Positions 1 to 10,300 of a stretch of 64,000 bases of DNA are shown here, one piece after another. The position numbers and the translations under genes were made by a program. Source of the stretch: Sarocladium kiliense (taxonomy: Eukaryota > Ascomycota > Sordariomycetes > Hypocreales > Sarocladiaceae); contig JAUZTG010000029.1 of the NCBI GenBank assembly GCA_030734395.1, forward strand, positions 3,782,001-3,846,000, written 5' to 3'. The notes beneath the pieces were generated by a model that saw only the letters and a list, made by a program, of their open reading frames with translations, made no database searches and was not told the DNA's origin. Numbering within the stretch: position 1 is the stretch's first letter; each line of letters begins with the position of its first letter.

Positions 1-1099
1 TTCTGCTGCATCATGAGGATCTGGACCATCCGGACGAAGATGTTCAAGAAGTCCAGCTCAAGGCTGATGCTCTCGTTGACTGGATCCTTCTTGATGTAGC
101 CAGCCTGTGCCAAACGAGCGTGGTGCAACACCTTCTGCACATCGTAAAGAGTGAAGCCACCAAAGACAGCGAGACCACCGTACAGCCAGAGGTTCTCGGT
201 GAAAGCGAGAGTGCGAATAGCGGTGGCGGGAAGAACGAGGGGTGCAAGGCCGGAAAGACCAACAACTACGGCACCAGCGAGCAGGGGACCACCGATGTAG
301 AGGTACTTCTCCTGCTTGGCGGTGGCGCCGACAATGGAGATGGCACCCATGACACCAACGGTGTAGAGGCCGGCGCGAGCAAGGAGGGCAGCGGGGGCAA
401 AGGCGAGGAGGGGAGCCACGAGAGCAGCCTGGGTAGCGTTGAAGGCAGTCCAGAGCGCGTACTTGGGAATGTAGCTATTGCTGATGTTAGCAGATATTCT
501 TTATGGGTGCATCAGTTAAATCAAGTGCAGACTTACTTGTCAGGAGCAATGGACCGAGTGCCGATCATGGTTGCGAAGCTCAGCGCAAGGCCACCGATAC
601 CAACGACCCATGGGTTCATGACCATGAGCCTGTATGTGAATCCCGTCATGACCATCTGCCTAGCAGTCAAGGCGATGATGCCGACTCCCAAGCCAGTGTG
701 AAGGAAGGTATTGTTGAGGTACTCCCTCTCAAAAGCCGGCATACCACCATCTTCTCTGGTCTCGCGGTTGAACACCAAGTTGATCGCCACCAACGTTCCT
801 CCAAAGATCGCACCACCAACAAGCAGCCTCCTCGTATTCGAGCCTCCAGCGATGGTTCCTGCGGAGGATGACTGGTTGTATGCGCGACGAGCGCCAGGTG
901 CAAAAGTGTTGCTGCGGAAGGCGGCGCGTGCGACGGGCGCTGTGGTGATGCGAGAGGTGAAGAAACCGGGCTTCTTCAATGGTGATGAGGTGTGGATGCT
1001 GCGGAGGGGAGTGATGGCAGTGCGGATAGAGGATGATTTAGAGGTGAGCTGCGCGAGGGCGCGCGCAGGCCCCGGTCGCATCGTAAAGGTGAACGACAT
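1..1099 (-). CDS. Mitochondrial Bax-inhibitor-1 family protein (GHITM/TMBIM5-like), 3' end truncated
   Basis: Two exons on the minus strand are visible: 1099-537 and 480 to the window edge. The 56-nt intron (481-536) has donor GTAAGT and acceptor ATCAG, and the join reads APDNNSYIPKYALW. The N-terminus is rich in Arg, Ser and Ala without acids, as expected of a mitochondrial presequence. Several hydrophobic segments follow, including GGAIFGGTLVAINLVF and FLHTGLGVGIIALTA, and the frame runs to LDFLNIFVRMVQILMM, the signature C-terminal end of the BI-1/TMBIM family. Known members of the GHITM branch sit in the mitochondrial inner membrane and affect cristae structure, apoptosis and Ca2+/H+ exchange. 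About 350 residues are seen and only the last few codons should be missing. Confidence in the family is high; the transport activity is inferred from animals. Confidence 0.93.
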
Positions 1100-2140
1100 G
1101 GTCGCTCGATCGTAGTTCGCTTTTTCTAGTGGTTGTATTTGTGTAGAAGGAGAAACAAATGAAAAGAAGGTCGGCGTCGGGAGGTTAATATGGGAGAGGG
1201 GGAGTGACGACGGGCCCTCGGAGTTGATGGACCTGAGGCGGAGGAAAAGGTGACTACACCAGCTTCAGGCACTGTTTGTCATGACGTTTCGGGCGGAGCT
1301 TGCCAAAATCCGATGGTCACGTGCTGCTGGTGCTTGGTGATGGTGGAAGTACGTGGAAATTTCCGGCCGTGTCCAGTCCAGGGGCTGGAAGGCGGTCTCA
1401 CGATGCCTTCCCTTACCCTGCAGGTTGCAAATGTCCCACATTGGAAAGACATCTATTGAGAAACCTTCATGCTACATTATGTTCCAAAATAATCTGCTGA
1501 GGATCACGTCAGGACTTTTTCAGGGATAAGGTAGCATTAGAACATTGCAACAATTCATCCTTCACAAGACTACCTAGGAGAGCGAATCATAGCTTGGTCT
1601 CAATTTTGAGACGTGAGCTTCAACGCCCAGCACACGGGTCAGCAAGCAGCTTACCCTATCTATCTTATCACGACGTCGAGACCACATACCCGTCAACTTT
1701 TCACATACTAAGGTAGTGTAGCAACACTTTGAGAGGACTGCTTTGAATCTGGGAACCATAGGAGCCCAAGATGGCTTAAACATAAAATACCTTGTATCTC
1801 AGTATGTAAAGACTATAGAGCTTCATCCGAAACTAGTAAGGAGAACAGGGTATCATGTCCATTCACATTCAACCATCATATCCCAACATAAAGTACGTCC
1901 CTAAGAACACCGTCAAATGATCATCCGCCCCCAAGATCCCAACCCCAAATAATGCACCGGGACGCTCCATAAGGTGCCCAAGATATCCCCCTTAACCTCC
2001 TGATGGACCAAGAATCCCTCTGTTCCAGAATTGAGCCAGATGTCCAATGGCTATGCGTTCCCATTTTGTGCGTCCTTCCAATGGACAGATTATCATCCAA
2101 TTTGTCTCGCACCCTGCTGAGCTCCAACATCCCCAAATTC
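1100..2140. other. Intergenic region, no gene seen
   Basis: About 1 kb lies between two minus-strand genes. It must hold the promoter of the Bax-inhibitor gene and the 3' UTR of the cNMP/F-box gene. A CACGTG palindrome occurs near 1319. The short open frames here have no recognisable protein features. Confidence 0.6.
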
Positions 2141-5116
2141 TCATCTCAGACCATCAAATCCCTTCTCCGTTATAAACTTCACAGGTCGTCGCGTTCTCCG
2201 AGCAGTCATACCACCCGCCCTTCCTGAAAAGCTTGGTGTTGATAACATCGCGACGCTCATGCCCCGAATCGCCTGGGGCAGCCCATTATATGCCTTCTCA
2301 CTTGCGCTCTGTCGTCTCCGCGGGTCGCTGGTCCTCTCATCATAACCCCATTTCGCGACGCCGCCGGCATTGAACCACGGTTCCAGATTCCGGCATTGGC
2401 TGACGTCTACCCATTCGATCCAAGAGCAGCTGCTGAGGATGCTCTCGACTCCTTTGCCAGTAACGCGAACGCAGCCACGGACGCTAATTCCCTTCAGGTC
2501 ACTGAGATGCAAGGCGACACTCTCCAAACTTGCGTCGCTCACGGCGCTGCCGCAGAACGCCAACCGAAGCTCCTTCAGACGAGGTAGGCCAAGGGCTACG
2601 ACTTCGGTGGCTGTATCGGATAGGGCACAGCAAAAGGATAGATCCAGGACCCGGAGGTTCTTGGCCGCGTTGACAAGTGCAACGATCGCGTTGTCCGTCA
2701 GATATGTGCAGTCGGCCAAACACAAATTCGTGAGTTTCTCGAACTTGTATGCCGTCCACGCTTGGAATCCGTTGTCAGAAATGCTGGTACAGCGCGTAAG
2801 AGTAAGTGACTTCAGACGGTTCGAAGCGTGCGCTGCGAGATGCGCCATGGATCGATCGGTGATATGTTTACAGTATGAGAGATTCAACGTATGAAGTTTC
2901 GGACACCCAATTACGGTGCCAGGCGGTGGCATGTTGTGAGCCCGCTGTTGCTGTTGCTGAGATTGACTTCTCCCTTTTTTCGCACTCGAGCTCGAGATCA
3001 CGACTTGTTTGCTCTGTGGTGGAGTATCAGGGATAACCCAACCGACAACCCGACAGAGAAGATTATCTCCAACCTTTCGGCAATTACTCCAGTCCACCTC
3101 CTCCAGACCTTTTGCGTGCTCGGCCATGTCAAGAATCTGATTGGCAGAAACATCCCAGACAGAGCGCATCTTCCACTTTCGTATGTTCTGTCCACACAGC
3201 TTGACCAGCGCCGAGAAGCCCTCGTCTGTAATATGGAAACAGTTGCTAAGGTCTGCCGTGATTGCACGCGTGCCCACGAAAGGCGCAATCCAGTCCGCAA
3301 GGACCTGATCTGTGACCTGCCGATTGTACTCAGTCAGATCAACATGATGGCATAGTCTCGGCGAGCTGGCAACTAGTCTTCTCCAGTGCCCGGAAATACA
3401 TCGCAAGCGCATAAGCTGCACAACGTCGAGATATTCGAAAATTCTGACGAGTAGTTCATCGGAGATGGACGATGCTCTCGAAAACCCAACCGACCGTGGT
3501 GAGGTCTTCGCCCGTTTTGCGGGAGCGTCTTCCATCTCGAGGTCAGCTACTGAGACACTGCTCTGTTGCTTCAGAGGGGTCGTCTCAACCGGACGAGGTC
3601 GCACGCCGTTAGGTGGTGAAGTTGACTCAAGGAGCGTCGTTGTAGGTGGTGCTAATGAATGCCTTCGTCTTGATCTGAGATTCTCCATGTCGACACTGAG
3701 GTATGGATCAGGATCCTTTCTCTCTACGACCTCCGAGTCATCCTTTGACGGCGATGCGGGTTTTGAAGGTGTCGTGAAGGTGAGGTGAGGTAATGAGAAT
3801 GTCGACTTCACCGGGGTTGATGGGTCGGACTTGTTCGGCTTTTCGTGATTGTCGGCATCCACCATCTCAACGTCATCCTGCTTGTTCTCATATCGTCTTT
3901 TGGCCGTCATCTCCATCTGCGCTTTGACTGCAGGTGGACACCGCCGCCACAACTCATCTAGAGCATCACCTGGAAGCATGAGACACTCCACTGTGGTGAT
4001 AGATCGCACCGTTGCAGTCCGTCCACTAGACAGACCCAAGCCAGCGACCTCACCAAAGTACTGTCCGGCCTTCAGCCTCGGTCTGCTGCGTACTGGCCTT
4101 GAGATGCCCTGAAATCCTGGTTTGCCTCCCTGAGGCTCATGGATCACCTCTGCCTCGCCCTGGACAATGAAGTATATTTCATTGCCTGTGCTTCCTTGTC
4201 GTACAATATCAGTGAAAGGGGGGTACATCCTTGGCTGAACGCTCAGACCAAGAAAATGCAGCGGATCTGGCGGTAGAGAAGAGAATAGTGGAAAGTCCTT
4301 GAGTGTCATCCTGATGTTGACATAGCCACTCCCAATGACACTGCCCACCGTTGGATCCTCAATGATGCCCGGACTCGGCGACTTCCTCTTTTTCGAGTTG
4401 AGCACAGCACCATCTCTGATCACACCACTCTCTCCCTTGGACACCTGTCCTGGCGCAACTTCTCTTGAGGGAGCATCAGCGGCTGCAGCCTTTGCTGCAC
4501 CAGTCTCTTTGCGCTTTTTCATTAAGAGACTCAGCCTCTCTGTGGCCTCTTCGCGAATTGCCTTCTCCATCTCCGGGTATTTTGGCATGACAGCCTGCAG
4601 GTCTTCCTTTTTCAACACCAAAAGCAAGCACTTCGACCGAGAGACGATTGTCGCCGTGCGTGGCATGTCCATCAACACGCCGATCTCGCCGAAAAAGGCA
4701 CCCGCCTTGAGCTCCGCATACACGGCCTCTCCATCTCGAGACGTGACAGCCACCACGCCCCTCACTAACCAATACATCGCTCTCGCGTCATCACCCTCGG
4801 TCACGATGTGGTCATTCGGAGACACAATCTGTGGTTTGAGGTGCGCGCCAATCTCAGCTAGGAACTCCTCGGGAGCAGACAAAAACAGTGGAAACGTTCG
4901 AATCCGGTCGAGCAGGTCGAGTGGCATGTCTTTTATCGTAGACGCGGTGAGAGGGGAAGGCCGGATTGGCCTGCTGGAGAGACTTGCATCGTCAAAAGAG
5001 CGGATAAGGGATAGTGAGTCCTTGGGGGTTAGGTTGCCAGACGCTTGCTGCTGGTGTGCGATGGCTCGAAATGGTGAAGTTGAGCCAGAGCCACGACCTC
5101 GTCGGATCGAAGGCAT
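2141..5116 (-). CDS. Cyclic-nucleotide-binding, F-box and leucine-rich-repeat protein
   Basis: One uninterrupted frame of 991 aa. Residues about 75-190 and 275-400 are two cNMP-binding domains. Each carries a phosphate-binding cassette: FGEIGVLMDMPRTATI in the first and FGEVAGLGLSSGRTATV in the second. Both keep the Glu that holds the ribose and the Arg that holds the phosphate, so both could bind cAMP or cGMP. A Ser/Pro-rich linker follows, then an F-box (SISDELLVRIFEYLDVVQLM), then about ten cysteine-containing LRRs (for example LHTLNLSYCKHITDRSMAHL) to near residue 930. F-box/LRR proteins recruit substrates to SCF ubiquitin ligases through Skp1. The inference is a substrate adaptor controlled by cyclic nucleotide. 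It is not the PKA regulatory subunit, because it lacks a dimerisation domain and has the F-box. Domain calls are firm; the regulation is inferred. Confidence 0.93.
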   Translation of the reverse strand: MPSIRRGRGSGSTSPFRAIAHQQQASGNLTPKDSLSLIRSFDDASLSSRPIRPSPLTASTIKDMPLDLLDRIRTFPLFLSAPEEFLAEIGAHLKPQIVSPNDHIVTEGDDARAMYWLVRGVVAVTSRDGEAVYAELKAGAFFGEIGVLMDMPRTATIVSRSKCLLLVLKKEDLQAVMPKYPEMEKAIREEATERLSLLMKKRKETGAAKAAAADAPSREVAPGQVSKGESGVIRDGAVLNSKKRKSPSPGIIEDPTVGSVIGSGYVNIRMTLKDFPLFSSLPPDPLHFLGLSVQPRMYPPFTDIVRQGSTGNEIYFIVQGEAEVIHEPQGGKPGFQGISRPVRSRPRLKAGQYFGEVAGLGLSSGRTATVRSITTVECLMLPGDALDELWRRCPPAVKAQMEMTAKRRYENKQDDVEMVDADNHEKPNKSDPSTPVKSTFSLPHLTFTTPSKPASPSKDDSEVVERKDPDPYLSVDMENLRSRRRHSLAPPTTTLLESTSPPNGVRPRPVETTPLKQQSSVSVADLEMEDAPAKRAKTSPRSVGFSRASSISDELLVRIFEYLDVVQLMRLRCISGHWRRLVASSPRLCHHVDLTEYNRQVTDQVLADWIAPFVGTRAITADLSNCFHITDEGFSALVKLCGQNIRKWKMRSVWDVSANQILDMAEHAKGLEEVDWSNCRKVGDNLLCRVVGWVIPDTPPQSKQVVISSSSAKKGRSQSQQQQQRAHNMPPPGTVIGCPKLHTLNLSYCKHITDRSMAHLAAHASNRLKSLTLTRCTSISDNGFQAWTAYKFEKLTNLCLADCTYLTDNAIVALVNAAKNLRVLDLSFCCALSDTATEVVALGLPRLKELRLAFCGSAVSDASLESVALHLSDLKGISVRGCVRVTGKGVESILSSCSWIEWVDVSQCRNLEPWFNAGGVAKWGYDERTSDPRRRQSASEKAYNGLPQAIRGMSVAMLSTPSFSGRAGGMTARRTRRPVKFITEKGFDGLR

Positions 5117-7340
5117 GGCGACGCTTGACCAAGGCAGCTACTGACAGCTACTTATGATGCTTGATATCGCGAAGTTGGATCAACGGGCACCACAGCAGCT
5201 TGGGGCCAGCCCCGCCCTTGCCGGGGCGATTGCTGCCGTCACAACCCGGCGATGTTCCTCGTGAAGCCGTATGACCCCCTCTGTGGTAATTGTATCGATC
5301 GACGCCGTATGAAGGTTCGAAGGTCGGCGTAGTACGGGGGAAGTCGGTCTTGGGAGGTTTGTGTCGTCGATGCGCAGCTTGTGCGAGGTTCTAGAAGGAT
5401 GTTGGTGAGCACAAAGAAGAGCAGAAAGTGTACAAGCGTCGACCCGTCGGTAAAGACCTCAGACGACAAGTTGAACGCACAATGGTGATAAATCGATCCT
5501 GCAAGCCTGAACAAAAGATACACCACAATCGGGTTGTTGTAAACGACTGTTTGCAGCACCGATAACCGCTCGTGGGGGTAGCCAGACGTGGAAGCGAGAC
5601 GGCAGTCTGGTCAATGTCACCTGCCTCTAGGCCCTCTGCACTAGGCTGCGACAGTCGACAGCAAGACAAAGAGGGGAGAAGAAGCTGGTAGTCTGGCGTC
5701 GAGCCACTTTGAGTCGAGCAGCAAGGAACAAAGAAGAGAGGCGAGAAAGAATACAAGTGAGGGATAGTTGTAGTGTGGTCGATGGGGCCGGTCGGACCCC
5801 CGAAAGCACGGACCGAAGGGGGGGGCGCGCGCACTTCTAGGCTAACTCGTAGAGAGAGACTGCACTGCAAAAGAAGCCTGTAGGGCAACGGATGGAACAA
5901 AAAAAGAGGGACATTAGGTGCCCGTGTCGTGGCCCCGCTGCTGCCGATGCCCTGTGGTCCAAGCTCCCGCGCCAGACGTGGGGTAGCTTTCAACTGAAGA
6001 TCAGGGCCCTCTGTGCTGGCGGCTGTGCTGAAGGACCACTGAGGGGGATCACGCTTAGGGGCTCCTTCTGGTGACGGAAGCGCCTCCACTACGGTAATTG
6101 AGGGTCGGTACAGGGCAAATGGTGACGATGATGCTAACTCGCTACGGAAGAGACGCAACCAGCACGCGACCCTTAGGTGGACACAGCTGTCGGCACGTGG
6201 AAGCTTAGGCTGGTTACCATTTTGATTAGCGGTACTGGTAAATCGAGTGCCGTGGTGGGCGATCTGGGCCGACGTTTCCATGGTCAAAAGATTGATTGCA
6301 TGAATAATTTGGGATCAAGAACTATAGGCCGTAGTCGTCCTCACAGAGGGGTTTGTTAGGTTCCATTGTATTATAATCACGTCTGTTTCAAAGCATGCTG
6401 CAGATTTGGCCCAAGCCACAGTGGCAGCCACCCGCCGCTTGTTGCGACATCGGTCTACATCGTGGCGCCGGGAACAGGCGGGGAAAGAGTGATGCCGTTG
6501 ATGATTGCCCACGGAAAATGAGACGAGTGTCACCAGCGAAGATGGTGCCGTCCTCAAGAAGAATTCACACTTGACTCTATTCTACAGCTGCATATTGTCT
6601 CAGTCGCTTTGGATACCACGACATCTGCATCTGCGTACTACTCATCCCACAAATCCCCTCAATATCGGACAACGTGAAACACCAAGGCGTTTTCACAACA
6701 CCATCCGAGTAACACACGCATACCTGCATCGACATCCCTGCATCCCGCCTCCGTCAACGACTTTATTCTCCGTGGTGTCTTGCTCTTGGGAGTCTGTGCG
6801 CAAGTACTCTGCACCAATGCCTGTTCTCCCAGAAATTGCGTTTGGCCCGGCGCTTTCTGCCTAGGCTACTTCACCCAGGTAGCCAACAGACAAACGAGAC
6901 ACCCTTCTCGATTAGTACGCCAGTTATGGCATTGTATTCGGATTCTTGGAGACATGAAAATGCCTTTCGTGCCGTGCCACTCTCGCGATAATCATCGCCG
7001 GTGTTATTTCGCAATGTATCGGCCTATAATCCTGCGTGCATCCTTATTAGCACTGGAAATAGCTGGACTATGGGCGATTGCCATCATGCCTTCGAAGGCC
7101 ATAGAACACCCCCACCTGCTATGGGCGGTATGCTTATGTATGCGCCTCTGTGGCGGAGCCTACGATTTACTTGACAAGGATCGATCGAGAGGCTCTGCAC
7201 GAGGGTGCCCCTCTCCAACGGAGGAAAGCTACTCACCTCACAGTTCTCGCCATATGGCCGTCGAGTAACGGCTGTTCTAGTTGCGCTGGATGCTTGGACT
7301 TTGACTGGGTACTATGACGGCGATTGTCTAAGCTCGCACC
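5117..7340. other. Long intergenic region (about 2.2 kb), CT-rich on the minus strand
   Basis: This lies between the start of the cNMP/F-box gene and the NLR-like gene. The part from 5220 to 6290 is pyrimidine-rich when read on the minus strand, as in long fungal 5' leaders, so it may be promoter and 5' UTR of the cNMP/F-box gene. An open frame of 298 codons (5391-6287, minus) is low-complexity Ser/Pro/Leu/Arg with no domain and is not called. Nothing recognisable is seen from 6300 to 7340. Confidence 0.5.
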
Positions 7341-10300
7341 ATGTTTGATGCGGCAAAGTATTCAGTCGGCTGGATCAGCGCCCTGCCAGTTGAGTCTGTC
7401 GCTGCCCTTGCGCTACTCGACGAGGAACATGATGAGATCCCAGATGTTGCTCAGCACGACAACAACAGCTACTGTCTCGGAAGTATTGGCCATCACAACG
7501 TCGTTATCGCGGTTCTTCCAGACGGCGAGTATGGGACCACATCCGCAGCATCGGTGGCAAGCAACATGCTTCATAGTTTCCCAAATGTACGCATTGGCAT
7601 GATGGTCGGCATTGCTGGCGGTGCGCCAACGAACGAGCGAGACATCCGCCTGGGAGATGTTGTCGTTAGCAGCCGTGACGGAGGAACCGGTGGCGTCTTC
7701 CAATACGATTATGGAAAGGTTTTACAAAACCAGGACAAGCCCTTTGAGCACACTGGGTTTCTCGACCAACCTCCGCCTGTCCTTCGAGCAGCTGTTGCTG
7801 CACTGAAAGCCAGATACAAAATCAAGGGACACCGTCTAAACGACACCGTACAGGGTGCACTGCAGAAATGGCCTCGCCTCGAAGATGAATATTCACGGCC
7901 GCCAGTAAGCAGTGACAGGTATTATAAGGCTAGTTTCATCCACCCTGACGGTATGAGAGGCTGTGAAGAGGTATGCGGAAACGACCTGTCGGGGCTTGCC
8001 AAGCGAGCCCAGAATCGAAAGGATAAAGATGAACCTGCTATCCATTACGGGTTGGTCGGGAGCGGTAACTCTCTGATGAAGGATGCCGTCGTCCGTGATA
8101 AGCTTGCCAAAGAGACAGGCGTTCTCTGCTTCGAAATGGAAGCAGCCGGTCTAATGAATCACTTTCCGTGCCTCATCATTCGTGGTATTTGCGACTACTC
8201 TGACTCGCATAAGAGCAAGCAGTGGCAAGGGTATGCGTCCATGATTGCGGCTGCGTATGCCAAGGATGTGCTGTCGATGATTCCACGCAGCAGGGTAGAA
8301 CATGAGCAACGAATTGCGGAAGCCCTCACTGAAGGTATGTGCGTTCCGAAGGACATCGTATGGGGATATGCTTTGACCACAGGCCGTAGTCAAGGTCGAC
8401 AAGATTAGCGACCAAGGACGCGCGTGGCAGACTAACGTCAGTGGCGGAACCAATCATCTTTACCAAGGCGACCACACAACCGTCAATCATAATTATGGTA
8501 AGGTGATTGAAGATAGAGGAATTAGAAGGGCTAGTTTCGCTAAACCGTGATCAGGTCAAGTCAGCATCCAACAAGCTATCCAAGACGAATCTCAAATTCC
8601 GCAATCTGTCAATGCTCTTAAAACCGATATTAACTATGTTCTTCAGAAGAACAGAAACAACATCTGTGCGCCGGGTACTGGAGAATGGTTCTTTCATCAT
8701 CCCGAGTACGAGGGCTTCCAGAAAGCCAAAGGGTCACAGCTACTGTTTGTGACTGCTGAGGCAGGCGGCGGCAAATCCACAACCATGAGAACCCTTGTCG
8801 ACAGACTTCAGGTTTCGCAAGACGTTCCGTTGGTCGCGTTCTTCTTCTTTAAGGACGACGATGACCGATTGCGCAGCTACGACGAAGCTCTCAGTACGCT
8901 GACGTATCAGTTGCTGGTGCAGGATCGAGATCTAGTCAAATTCGTTAAAGGGCCGTATCAACAGTACGGAGATGCGCTTCGACGCCAGACTAAGACGATG
9001 TGGCAAATTATCGTCAAGATGGCACAAGAAGCCGGACGTGGTATCATCTGTGTTCTGGATGCGGTTGATGAGTGTGCGACGCTTGATCGGAAGCAACTCA
9101 TCGCCGACCTTGCTGAAGTCTTTAGCAGCCATGCGCTGCTCAGTTCTCGCTTAAAGTTCGTGGTTACTTCTCGTCCATATGAGGACGAGAATCATCCATA
9201 CGATAAGCTTGTAGCATCAAGCAATATCAGAACTCTGGCCGGCGAGAACGCCCAAGTTGTGTCCGACATTCGGAAGGTCATCCGCCACAAGGCCGAGGAG
9301 CTGGCTGAGAAGAGACAACTCAGTCCAGATATTCGGGACATGCTTATAGCGAGACTTTCTGAGCAGAATCTCCGGACCAGATCGTTTCTCGCAGTCCGCA
9401 TTGCATTCGAGCTGTTGGACTCGCATCACATGATGCACAAAGGTGCTGGCAAGCGGACACTCGAGATCATCCTTGCATCCATTCCACAACAGCTGAGCGA
9501 TCTTTTCGACGAGATGTTGGAAAGGAGTCGTGATAAGGAGCATACGTGGAAGTTATTTTGCGTCATCCTGGCAAGCCGGAGGACTCTGAAGGTCTCTGAG
9601 TTCAAGGTGATTTACGCGTTGACGCAGTCCACAAGCGGCACAGTTGATCCTGCACAGTCATACGACGAGTTGGAATTGCCAACAGACGATGAAGAGTTCA
9701 AACGGTTTATACGATCTCGATGCGGTCTATTCATTACTTTCATCAGAGACTCAGTTCATCTTTTTCACCAGACTGCGCGGGAACATTTAATGAACAGGAT
9801 GGATGTAGCCGAGAGCAGGATCTACGCTGGCCATGCCCAGAGCCGGGAGAATGATGGGAACCGGTTTGACAGCAGGCAGCGCCAGTCTTGGAAAGGCCGT
9901 ATCTCTCTCGCAGATGCGAATGTCGTCTGCCTCAGGGTTTGTCTCGATATCCTAACGTTCACAGTCTCACAAGACTGGGTCTTGGGAGTGTAAGCTTACG
10001 CCGGTTCGATTCTCATCTTGTGCGCGTTCTAATAGTGATGAACTGGATAGATTCGACAGCTTGAATGCTGGCAATGGGTTCTTTGAAGATATCAGGGAGC
10101 TGTCTGCCGAACGTCCACTTTTACTTTACGCAGCTTACAATTGGCACGAGCATTTTATTCTAGGCGGCACTGGTGCTCTGACGACTCTCTCAAGCATGCG
10201 ATACAAAGCAATTCTTGATGTCAGCAAGCATCCCTTCTGGGTATGGTTTCTATCTCTATCAAACTACATTTGCACAAACACATCGCAGCCGAAGGCAACA

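Noticed and set aside
2141..5116. PKA regulatory subunit
   Set aside because: It has two cNMP domains but no dimerisation/docking domain or inhibitor site, and it carries an F-box and LRRs.
4335..5144. 269-codon antisense frame in the cNMP/F-box gene
   Set aside because: Complementary shadow of two clear cNMP domains; no features of its own.
5391..6287. 298-codon open frame on the minus strand
   Set aside because: Low-complexity Ser/Pro/Leu/Arg composition, no domain or splice partner, in CT-rich DNA where stops are rare on that strand.
8419..8497. Classical HET-s-type amyloid motif
   Set aside because: Asn/Gly content and a final Tyr-Gly are similar, but the spacing does not match the known repeats and it follows an enzymatic domain; kept only as a candidate motif.
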